Source: a candidate division Zixibacteria bacterium 4484_95
GTDB lineage: Bacteria > Zixibacteria > MSB-5A5 > UBA10806 > 4484-95
DNA: 34,152 nucleotides
Direction: 5' to 3'
Assembly (NCBI GenBank): GCA_002085375.1
Contig: NATP01000037.1
Span: 1 to 34,152, forward strand
Part shown: positions 8,979-16,228 of the stretch, piece by piece
Layout of the letters: each line of letters starts with the position of its first letter
Numbering within the stretch: position 1 is the first letter of the stretch
Program-made: the position numbers and the translations under genes
Notes under the pieces: model-generated
Seen by the model: the letters and a program-made list of their open reading frames with translations, nothing else
Told to the model about the DNA's origin: nothing
Databases searched by the model: none

Positions 8979-10843
8979 CTCAGCTTGAACGGTCTGGCGA
9001 CATAACTTGCCGCAAGGTTATCAATATATTCACCGGAATTAAGACCAATCGCCTTGTTATAATACTCTATTGCCACCCGGTGATCGTTTTTTAAATCATA
9101 TAGCCGCCCTAATGCCAGATAGGCCAGCGCTTGATAGTAAGGTCTATTATCAACAAAAAGAGCTGTCGTTAATTCTGTATTGGCGTTTTCATATGACTCC
9201 AAAAACATCAATAGATATCCGGAATCGATATAACCGCGCGCCTCCCCCGGAACGTTAGATATAATTTTACCGGAATGAGCAAGTCCTTTCTTCAGGATGC
9301 TATCGGCTCTGGCATTCTGGCCATCGGCAATGGCCAACCGTGCCTTAACAATAGCAGTCCAACTATCCGGAACATCATCGATATTATCAATAACAGCTTT
9401 TGCCTCCTCGAACCGGTACTCATTAAGATAAATCTCCGCTAACATCTTTGCCGAATTCGGGTAGCTTTTACACGACTTCTTAAAATTTTCAATTGCTTTT
9501 TCCAATTTACCACATCTTAAATATGCCTGTCCTTGAAGATAAACCGCTTCGTCAACATCGTTGTGTTGCTTAGCGAGAATTGTATAACAAGATTCCGATT
9601 CTGCATATCGTCCCAGGTAGAAGAAACAAGCACCAAGTCTTTTAAGGTAAACATCATTTTTATTCGACTTTGAAGCCAACCAGATTTTATAAGGTAAAGC
9701 TTTTTCGAACCAGTGCTGGCTTGAATATATATCGCTAAAATACAATGCCTTTGGTTCGTCGAGCTTCAGCTTATCTTCATAATCGATAAACGAATCGACC
9801 AGCTCATCAAAGCTCTCGTTATAAACATCGGTAAATACAAAATTCCCGGGTAACGATTTTTCATAAAGCATCTTAAAAGGCGCTAGCCCGTACCCATCAA
9901 TGAGGTACCTGACAAAAGCTCCGCTCAAGATATCGGCAGTATGTATATCCTCAGGGAATTCATCCGATAAGATAGCTTTGACCTTTTTTGCAGAAATATA
10001 GGGCATCATCTCTTTTGCCAAGTAGATATCATCAAGGTAGTATCGCGAAAAACCGACTGCCAGCATCCGAGCTGAGTATCCCCATGTCTCGTAAATTACA
10101 AAAAGCTGAGCAACCTCCGGAAGGGCTGAATCGAACTCCCGTCGAAAAACCGCATAAAGATTACCGTCGGGAATATCAAAACCAATACCCCTGTGTATGT
10201 CAATATCAATGGTGTTGTTGCTGGCAGGGAAGATATAGAAATTTATCTTGTTCGAACGAGTAACTCCCAACCGTTTGCGATAAAGATCGAAGATATTCTC
10301 AAGATAGTCAGAGCGCGCTCTCCATTTGAAATCAGAATACGAGTTAGGCCATATCCAGGATACATAATGTATCGTCTCAAAGCTGACCAGACTATCTTTA
10401 GGGATATAACTAAAATTAGCTACAGTGTCCTTAGTTAATCTGAAATAGTAATAAAAGAAGACATTTTTGGCCGGTAAATCCGTCACCTCCTGCCAGTGAT
10501 TTAATTTTGATGTCATCTTTACCTGACGGAATGAATGTCCCGGACCCAATTCAAAAAAATCAATGCTGACCGAATACAAAGATTCCTCAACGGGGAAAAC
10601 AGTAAAATGGGCAGTATAAGGAGGGATAAAAACAGCTATCCTTTCGCCAAATTTCAGGTAATGTTCCGACCAGCCAAGAGTATCTATATAGTTATCGCTT
10701 TTTGCATAAACCTGAAGATAAGTATCTCCTTTAGCTGTTGAATACAAGAAGATAAAAGTCAGGCAGACAATTAAAATTGCCAGTTTAAAAAACCTTTTAC
10801 AAATGTAAGATTGGATCAATCGTTCTATATTCAAACCAGACAA
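8975..10843 (-). CDS. Exported TPR protein with degenerate peptidase-MA-like domain
   Basis: A hydrophobic signal or anchor segment lies at about 19-38. Residues 40-165 are beta-rich and unassigned. Residues about 170-345 resemble the gluzincin-type peptidase MA domain, but where the HExxH zinc motif is expected the sequence reads PEVAQ (242-246). The later 'EGxx' glutamate is also absent ('AVGFSRYY'). About six TPR-type helical repeats fill 385-615. The first codon is a TTG three bases after the endonuclease IV stop. No ATG exists near the N-terminus, so a start at one of the next TTG codons is also possible. The gene ends in an ATGA overlap with the BatA-like gene. TPR proteins often partner Bat proteins, which fits a periplasmic scaffold. 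Proteolysis is unlikely given the missing ligands. Confidence 0.8.
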   Translation of the reverse strand: MSGLNIERLIQSYICKRFFKLAILIVCLTFIFLYSTAKGDTYLQVYAKSDNYIDTLGWSEHYLKFGERIAVFIPPYTAHFTVFPVEESLYSVSIDFFELGPGHSFRQVKMTSKLNHWQEVTDLPAKNVFFYYYFRLTKDTVANFSYIPKDSLVSFETIHYVSWIWPNSYSDFKWRARSDYLENIFDLYRKRLGVTRSNKINFYIFPASNNTIDIDIHRGIGFDIPDGNLYAVFRREFDSALPEVAQLFVIYETWGYSARMLAVGFSRYYLDDIYLAKEMMPYISAKKVKAILSDEFPEDIHTADILSGAFVRYLIDGYGLAPFKMLYEKSLPGNFVFTDVYNESFDELVDSFIDYEDKLKLDEPKALYFSDIYSSQHWFEKALPYKIWLASKSNKNDVYLKRLGACFFYLGRYAESESCYTILAKQHNDVDEAVYLQGQAYLRCGKLEKAIENFKKSCKSYPNSAKMLAEIYLNEYRFEEAKAVIDNIDDVPDSWTAIVKARLAIADGQNARADSILKKGLAHSGKIISNVPGEARGYIDSGYLLMFLESYENANTELTTALFVDNRPYYQALAYLALGRLYDLKNDHRVAIEYYNKAIGLNSGEYIDNLAASYVARPFKLR

Positions 10844-10846
10844 CTT

Positions 10847-11728
10847 CTATTTTTTCTTTTTACTCCTGGCGAACCTGCGAAGCAGAGAAAGGTTAACATC
10901 GTCCATACGGCCATCATTGCCCTTCGGTGTTTCAAGGATTTTAGGGATGGTTTTAAATCTCGAATCCTGCATTATAAGCTTAAATGCCCCCTTGCCAATC
11001 ATCCCCTGGCCGATATGTTCATGACGGTCCACCTTGCTGCCCAATCCCTTTTTCGAGTCATTGAGATGGAGGACAGCGAGTTTCTTTAAGCCTATTATAC
11101 GCCTGAATTCTTCGAATGTTTTTTCATATGATTCTAAAGTTGATATATCGTAACCAGCGGCAAAAGCATGGCAGGTATCAAAACAAACCATAAGTTTTTC
11201 CGGTTTCCTGGATTTCTCGATCAATGCTGCAATCTGTTCGAATTTATAACCGAGATTTGTCCCCTGGCCGGCAGTGGTTTCTAAAACAATTTTTACTGCA
11301 AATCCATCTGTGCGCTCTAATAACCAGATGATGGATTCAGCGATTTTATTTATGCCCTCTTTCTCTCCAATTCCCATGTGGCTTCCCGGGTGAGTAACCA
11401 GATAAGAAATGCCAAGTCTCTCGCACCGCTCCATCTCCATTAAAAAAGACTTACGTGATTTCTCCAGAAGCGCCGGGTCTGGTGAACCAAGGTTAATAAG
11501 GTAGGAGTCGTGGGCAACCACCGGCTTGATGCCGGTACGTTTCTGTTCCTCTTTGAATTTCTGCACCTCTTCATCGGTTAATGGTTTAGCCTTCCATTGG
11601 TTAGAGGATTTGACAAATATCTGGATCGTGTCACAACCAAACTCCTCGCCATGGCCAAAGGCGTTAAAAACACCTCCAGCGATTGACATATGAGCGCCAA
11701 GATACAACTTTTGCTTACTGTTTCCCAT
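10847..11728 (-). CDS. nfo: Endonuclease IV (AP endonuclease)
   Basis: This cytoplasmic base-excision repair enzyme cuts DNA 5' to abasic sites and removes 3'-blocking groups. Family signatures are 'LGAHMSIAGGV' near the start, 'IQIFVKSSNQW', 'VAHDSYLINLGSP', 'THPGSHMG', 'LETTAGQG', 'VCFDTCHAFAAGYD', 'HLNDSKKGLGSKVDRHEHIGQG' and 'ILETPKG'. These carry the His, Glu and Asp ligands of the three-zinc site. At 293 residues the length is normal. It is the first gene of a minus-strand run with only 3 nt before the TPR gene, so a DNA repair enzyme shares a transcript with envelope proteins. No clear Shine-Dalgarno sequence precedes the ATG. Confidence 0.97.
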   Translation of the reverse strand: MGNSKQKLYLGAHMSIAGGVFNAFGHGEEFGCDTIQIFVKSSNQWKAKPLTDEEVQKFKEEQKRTGIKPVVAHDSYLINLGSPDPALLEKSRKSFLMEMERCERLGISYLVTHPGSHMGIGEKEGINKIAESIIWLLERTDGFAVKIVLETTAGQGTNLGYKFEQIAALIEKSRKPEKLMVCFDTCHAFAAGYDISTLESYEKTFEEFRRIIGLKKLAVLHLNDSKKGLGSKVDRHEHIGQGMIGKGAFKLIMQDSRFKTIPKILETPKGNDGRMDDVNLSLLRRFARSKKKK

Positions 11729-11918
11729 AAGCAGAAGATATGCAGGTCAACGTAAGATTACAAGCTAAATGTTGCACGTGTAGTGAAAGTAACATCATGG
11801 GAATTTCATCGCAAAATATTTTATCTTCTTGCCTAAAGATATTCACATCTATTAACTTATTAACATGAAAAACTTAAGTAATTATTTAACTTAATTGAAT
11901 AATCAAAGCGAGGACAAA

Positions 11919-13565
11919 ATGAAAACAATAACAATTATCATTATAGCCTTATCGACAATACCAGCATTGGCAGTTACCGGCGATGTGGTTGGTACATTTG
12001 CCACCCCCTACAGCTGTCCCACCGGCCTTGCTTCCGACGGCAAACATCTCTATCTTGCCGACCGAAAAAGTGATAAAATCTATACCATCGATCCGGGCAC
12101 GGGCACGGTAATTGCCCAGTTCGATTCTCCTGGTTTTCGACCACAGGGATTGACCTTCGATGGCATATATCTCTGGCTGGTCGACTCTGAAGAGGAGGTT
12201 ATCCTTCAGATCGATCCCAAAACTGAAATAACGGTAAAGACCATCTGGTGTCCGGCACAGCGTCCGGGTGGTCTGGCATGGGACGGCAAGTATCTCTGGC
12301 TGGCAGACTCAAGAACCGATGAGCTTCTCCAGGTGTCAACAGAAGATGGTACCACGATAAAGAAAATTCCATCACCGTCTGGTACCCCCACCGGCTTAAC
12401 TTTCGATGGTACCTACATCTGGGTTTCAGACCGTGGAGCCGACCGTATTTATATGGTTTGGCCGGAAACCGGCGAGGTAATATTGATGTTTAAAGCACCG
12501 GCTAAATATGCCTGGGGATTGGCATATCTTGACAACAAGCTCTACTGTGCTGACTACCAATCAGATTCCATCTATGCCATTGTTTCTGATGATGATAAGC
12601 TTTACAGTACGACAGATTCTCTTCGCGAGATTGTCGAATACACACACCAGTTTAGAAACTATGGTCCTGGAACAGTGACCGATCTTAATATATACCTGGC
12701 CGTTCCGGTAAACTCACCCCACCAGAGGCTCATCGAACCCCCCATATATAAATCACCGGTAGAATATGAGATTATTACCGACAGCTGGGACCAGCAGGTT
12801 GCTCGATTCCATTTCGACAAGGTAAAATCCGGTGAGATGGTGCAGGCATCCTATAAAGTAGTGGTTGATTTGTTCGATCACAGGTATCTTTTTCATCCTG
12901 AGAGAGTCGGCAGACTCAAGGATATCCCCGGGTATATAAAGGAAAAATATCTCGTTGACAACACCAAGTTTGCTATCACCTCGAAAACAATCCAGAAAGC
13001 GGTCAAAGAAGCTGTTGGCGATGAAACCAATCCTTACTGGATGATGCGAAAGATATTCCGATATATCATTGACCATATGTATTATGAGCTTGTCGGGGGA
13101 TGGAACATTGCACCCACAGTTTTAGAACGAGGCAACGGTTCATGTTCGGAGTACTCATTTGTTTTCATTGCCATGTGCAGGGCGGCTGGCCTTCCCGCTC
13201 GATATGCCGGCTCGATCGCTCAGCGTGGTGATTTAGCCTCTGAGGATGAGGTCTTCCATCGCTGGTGCGAGGTTTACCTTCCAAAAATAGGCTGGCTACC
13301 GGTTGATCCCTCAGGCGGCGACCAGAAAACACCCCAAGGACAGGCAAATTATATCGGTCATGTCTCCAACCGCTATTTGGTTACAACCGTTGGTGGAGGC
13401 GGTTCTGAATATTTAGGCTGGGAGTACAACTCATACGAGACCTACAGGTCTGAAGGTGTTTGCAAGATCTACTCGGAAAAACTCGGCGAATGGTCACCGG
13501 TTGAAACACCACAACATACCGAGGCAAAACAAAAAATTGACACTTCTGAACATAAGATGAAATAA
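11919..13565 (+). CDS. Secreted beta-propeller and transglutaminase-like protein
   Basis: The ATG at 11919 is chosen because GAGGA lies just upstream and a signal peptide follows at once ('MKTITIIIIALSTIPALA'). An in-frame TTG at 11895 has neither. Residues about 20-225 contain five repeats of roughly 42 residues with a 'GLxxDGxYLWLxDSxxDxIxxIDPxTG' pattern, typical of YncE/NHL-like propeller blades. The rest contains a transglutaminase-like (papain-fold) core. It has C409 in 'GNGSCSEYSF', H447 in 'VFHRWCEVYLP' and D463 in 'WLPVDPSGGD', the expected Cys-His-Asp triad. Such domains act as proteases, amidases or cross-linkers, so the exact reaction cannot be called. The gene stands alone, divergent from nfo. 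Confidence 0.88.
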   Translation: MKTITIIIIALSTIPALAVTGDVVGTFATPYSCPTGLASDGKHLYLADRKSDKIYTIDPGTGTVIAQFDSPGFRPQGLTFDGIYLWLVDSEEEVILQIDPKTEITVKTIWCPAQRPGGLAWDGKYLWLADSRTDELLQVSTEDGTTIKKIPSPSGTPTGLTFDGTYIWVSDRGADRIYMVWPETGEVILMFKAPAKYAWGLAYLDNKLYCADYQSDSIYAIVSDDDKLYSTTDSLREIVEYTHQFRNYGPGTVTDLNIYLAVPVNSPHQRLIEPPIYKSPVEYEIITDSWDQQVARFHFDKVKSGEMVQASYKVVVDLFDHRYLFHPERVGRLKDIPGYIKEKYLVDNTKFAITSKTIQKAVKEAVGDETNPYWMMRKIFRYIIDHMYYELVGGWNIAPTVLERGNGSCSEYSFVFIAMCRAAGLPARYAGSIAQRGDLASEDEVFHRWCEVYLPKIGWLPVDPSGGDQKTPQGQANYIGHVSNRYLVTTVGGGGSEYLGWEYNSYETYRSEGVCKIYSEKLGEWSPVETPQHTEAKQKIDTSEHKMK

Positions 13566-13852
13566 CAAGTTCAGTTAACCGTATGCATTTTGTAGATGGT
13601 TTTTTCCCAAGCGAAACATCTGGGCTTTCGTTCCCGCGCAGTTACTACGGCATCAAACTATGACCTATCTGGTAATCAGGAAAAAGCTAACTTCCATTTT
13701 TATAGAAGTTATTTACCGTTTTTTTAATTCCGAACTAAATGGCGAAAATTGTTAACATGTTATTTTATTTTTGAAAGCTCGAACCGACGAGAATAGATTA
13801 TTCAAACATTGAAGCAATTCATTAGAACTTTTATGCTATGTCAAAAAACTTT
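13566..13852 (+). other. Gene-poor spacer, nothing assignable
   Basis: No open frame with recognisable content is visible on either strand. The only structure is a small inverted repeat (TAACTTC at 13688-13694 and GAAGTTA at 13705-13711) with a run of seven T at 13719-13725. The gap between stem and T run makes it a poor terminator for the preceding plus-strand gene, although nothing else there could serve. Confidence 0.5.
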
Positions 13853-14002
13853 CTATTGATGTCGATGTTTATCTTCAGGTTTTTTTAAGGCACCCAGAAT
13901 AACCCAAGCAACAGCGCCCACAATCGATAACCCCATTAACAGGATGATAACAACTGCCCAGAAAGGATTATTGGCCACAAATTCCGCATACGCTTCGGGC
14001 AT
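13853..14002 (-). CDS. Small single-helix membrane protein, 49 residues
   Basis: An ATG-initiated frame encodes 49 residues with a polar start ('MPEAYAEFVANNPFW'), one hydrophobic helix at about 16-38 rich in Val, Ile, Leu and Gly, and a charged end ('LKKPEDKHRHQ'). The layout suits an inner-membrane miniprotein with a cytoplasmic basic tail. The ribosome binding site is weak (a GAAG-like stretch just before the ATG). It sits 30 nt downstream of a decayed gene on the same strand. I do not recognise a family, and the only support for coding is its composition and clean boundaries. Confidence 0.5.
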   Translation of the reverse strand: MPEAYAEFVANNPFWAVVIILLMGLSIVGAVAWVILGALKKPEDKHRHQ

Positions 14003-14032
14003 ACTTCATAATATGGCAATTTTATTGTAATG

Positions 14033-14248
14033 TCAACTTCTAGAATCAACCATAAATATAACAGTAACGTCAATATTTTGGATTTGGGCTTGTTGCCAGT
14101 CCGGTTCGATTAAATCCCCATCTAAATGTATAGATTGTGCGATGGGGAAAGCCTTAATCATATCAGGTTTGGAAACCTGTGCGGATACTAGGGACATGGG
14201 TAAGAATAAGATCAACAAAGAAAGGAAAATCTCACCTTGATATTTCAT
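14033..14248 (-). pseudogene. N-terminal remnant of a DUF5916 / CBM9-like secreted protein
   Basis: The frame begins with a good ribosome binding site (AAGGAG) and a signal peptide ('LILFLPMSLVSAQ'). It continues with 'IKAFPIAQSIHLDGDLIEPDW', close to the start of carbohydrate-binding-family-9-like domains in DUF5916 proteins (pattern 'IDGxLDExxW'). It then diverges and stops at residue 71, whereas such proteins normally have many hundreds of residues. No continuation is visible downstream in any frame. The simplest reading is that a deletion removed all but the first 60 or so codons. A genuine short secreted protein is less likely but not excluded. Confidence 0.6.
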
Positions 14249-14315
14249 TGCTCAACAAACTCCTTCCAGAATATCGTGACGGTGAACATTCAGATGATCA
14301 TTTATTGAAATGTTT

Positions 14316-14648
14316 TTATGCATCTTCGCCATCGATAGGAATTTCGCTTACAAACCGGGGATTTTCGATATCAGCAATGTCAATTATTCTTAGCTTGTCT
14401 TGACCGCCAAAAATATAAGCGTAAACACAACTTACTACGATATCACGACTTTCACCGGGAATGAATAATCTGCTCACAAATAATAGATCTTCAATATTTG
14501 ATATATCAGGAATCGCCAGTCCAGGGCTGAAACAATAATAAGTATAATTATCACCAACTTAAATCGAGGAAAAGCCTATTTCCGCCAGAGGCAGGACAAC
14601 AAAGAAGCGATATCTTGACTTCGAAAGTGTTTTATCAAGTGAAGATGG
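14316..14648 (-). pseudogene. Decayed LVIVD-repeat protein fragment
   Basis: In one minus-strand frame the translation reads '...FFVVLPLAEIGFSSI', a TAA stop at 14559-14561, then 'VGDNYTYYCFSPGLAIPDIS' and onward to 'VYAYIFGGQDKLRIIDIADI', ending at a TAA at 14316-14318. The repeated 'V-x-x-x-Y-A-Y-(8-10)-L-x-I-x-D-I-(3)-(N/D)-P' pattern is the LVIVD repeat of surface propeller proteins. There is no start codon or signal peptide, and the frame carries an internal stop, so this is a remnant. It lies just upstream of the DUF5916-like remnant on the same strand, which suggests both come from one former operon. Confidence 0.6.
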
Positions 14649-14782
14649 TTATTATATACACACCAAATATATAGTAATTGGAAATTGAATTTATTTTATT
14701 AAGACATATGGAAAAATGTTGCGTAGATTCTGATATTTGTATAACTTCATCTTACCTTAAAATACAGGCTGGCCGGATGGGG

Positions 14783-14810
14783 TTGATTTTATCAAACCAA
14801 CTCATATGAA
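14783..14810 (+). promoter_or_regulatory. Possible promoter of the flotillin operon
   Basis: TTGATT (14783-14788) and TATGAA (14805-14810) are 16 nt apart, about 36 nt ahead of the flotillin ATG. An imperfect inverted repeat (GGTTGAT/ATCAAACC, 14781-14798) overlaps the -35 box and could be an operator. The -10 box is weak. AGGAAGGGAG at about 14830-14839 is the ribosome binding site. Confidence 0.3.
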
Positions 14811-14846
14811 AGTCAGCTCAATTTAAATAAGGAAGGGAGCTTAGAT

Positions 14847-16223
14847 ATGACATTCGTTGGATGGACGATTATAGCTGGCGTTATATTAATATTGGTTATT
14901 CTTTTTCTCGTCGCCTTATCCAAACAGTACCGCAAGGTTGGCCCCAATGAAGTATTGATAATCTCAGGCGGCAGACGACGGACAGTTGTCGATCCTGATG
15001 GCACAAAACGCAAGATAGGTTACCGCATGCACATTGGCGGTGGTACATTTGTCATCCCCTTTTTAGAGAAAGCCGAGGTTTTCCCGTTGGAGGTTTTTAC
15101 AATTAACATAGAAATACCCGATGGTTTAACTGCTAAAGGGATCGAATTGAAAGCTGTCGGCCAGGCCCAGGTTAAGGTCAAAGGGGATGATTATTCAATA
15201 CGGCTGGCCGTTGAGCAGTTTCTGGGCAAGGGCCTCGAAGGTATGAAAGAGATCACCCGACAAATACTTGAAGGAGACATGAGGGGTGTTCTTGGTTCAT
15301 TAACGGTTGAAGAGATTTACCAGAAACGCGATGATTTCGCTGAGAAGGTTGCCGCCTCCTCGATGAAGGCCTTTGAATCCATGGGATTAACCATTCTTTC
15401 ATTTGCCTTAAAGGAGATAAGCGATTCTCAGGGTTATATCGAGGCTTTAGGTAAACCACATATAGCCAGAGTTAAAGGTGAAGCCGAGATTGCTCAGGCT
15501 GAAGCTGATATGGAAGCAACGATTAAGGCTGCTCAAGCTCGCAAGGAGGGTGATGTTGCTAAGTTCCAGGCTGAATCCGAAATCGCCAAAGCCAGCCGCG
15601 ATTACGAAATACAACGCGCAGGTTTCCAGACGGACATAAATCAAAAACGAGCGGTCTCCGACAGCTCCTACGACCTTGAGCGTCTGAAGATGAACCAGCA
15701 GATTAAAAAAGAGGAATACAAGGTTCGCTTGATAGAGAAAGAGGAAGCCATCAAAGTTGAGGAAAAGGAAGTCTTGCGCAAGGAAATGGAGCTGGAGTCA
15801 ACCATAAAAAAGGCCGCTGATGCAATGAAATATCAGGCCCAGGCAGAAACCGAAGCTGAGACTTTCAAGCTTGAAGCCCGGGCTAAAGGCAAGGCTGAGG
15901 CTATAAAGCAGGAGGGGATGGCTGAAGCTGAAGCGATGGCTAAGAAAGCCGAATCATGGTCAAAATATAATCAGGCCGCTATATATCAGATGTATATCGA
16001 TGTCTTGCCGGAGCTAGCCAAAGCGGTATCTGAACCGCTATCGAAGGTTGATAAGATCATCATGGTAGGAAACAGCGCTGACGGTGCCTCAAAAGTAACG
16101 GGCCAGGTTGCCCAGGTGCTAGCACAATTGCCGTCGGTAGTCGAGGCCTTATCCGGTATAGATATTAAAGAGTTTTTAAAAGCTCTACCTAAAAAACAAA
16201 CATCCAAAAATAAGACCGAATAA
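14847..16223 (+). CDS. Flotillin-like SPFH-domain membrane protein
   Basis: Flotillins are membrane-anchored scaffold proteins that form oligomers and organise membrane microdomains. One N-terminal hydrophobic segment spans about 5-25. The SPFH/band 7 domain spans about 28-215 ('KVGPNEVLIISGGRRR', 'FVIPFLEKAEVFPLEV', 'GMKEITRQILEGDMRG'). A long Ala/Glu/Lys-rich coiled coil follows (about 218-375) with the repeated 'EAE' pattern of flotillins. The C-terminus (about 385-458) carries 'YQMYIDVLPELAKAVSEPL', typical of the flotillin end domain. At 458 residues it is in the normal range. A strong ribosome binding site precedes the ATG. Its partner in many bacteria is an NfeD protein, which is not next to it here. 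The next gene begins 5 nt after the stop. Confidence 0.93.
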   Translation: MTFVGWTIIAGVILILVILFLVALSKQYRKVGPNEVLIISGGRRRTVVDPDGTKRKIGYRMHIGGGTFVIPFLEKAEVFPLEVFTINIEIPDGLTAKGIELKAVGQAQVKVKGDDYSIRLAVEQFLGKGLEGMKEITRQILEGDMRGVLGSLTVEEIYQKRDDFAEKVAASSMKAFESMGLTILSFALKEISDSQGYIEALGKPHIARVKGEAEIAQAEADMEATIKAAQARKEGDVAKFQAESEIAKASRDYEIQRAGFQTDINQKRAVSDSSYDLERLKMNQQIKKEEYKVRLIEKEEAIKVEEKEVLRKEMELESTIKKAADAMKYQAQAETEAETFKLEARAKGKAEAIKQEGMAEAEAMAKKAESWSKYNQAAIYQMYIDVLPELAKAVSEPLSKVDKIIMVGNSADGASKVTGQVAQVLAQLPSVVEALSGIDIKEFLKALPKKQTSKNKTE

Positions 16224-16228
16224 GCACC

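Noticed and set aside
11895-11918. TTG at 11895 as start of the propeller/transglutaminase gene
   Set aside because: It has no ribosome binding site and would put polar residues before the signal peptide; ATG 11919 has GAGGA upstream.
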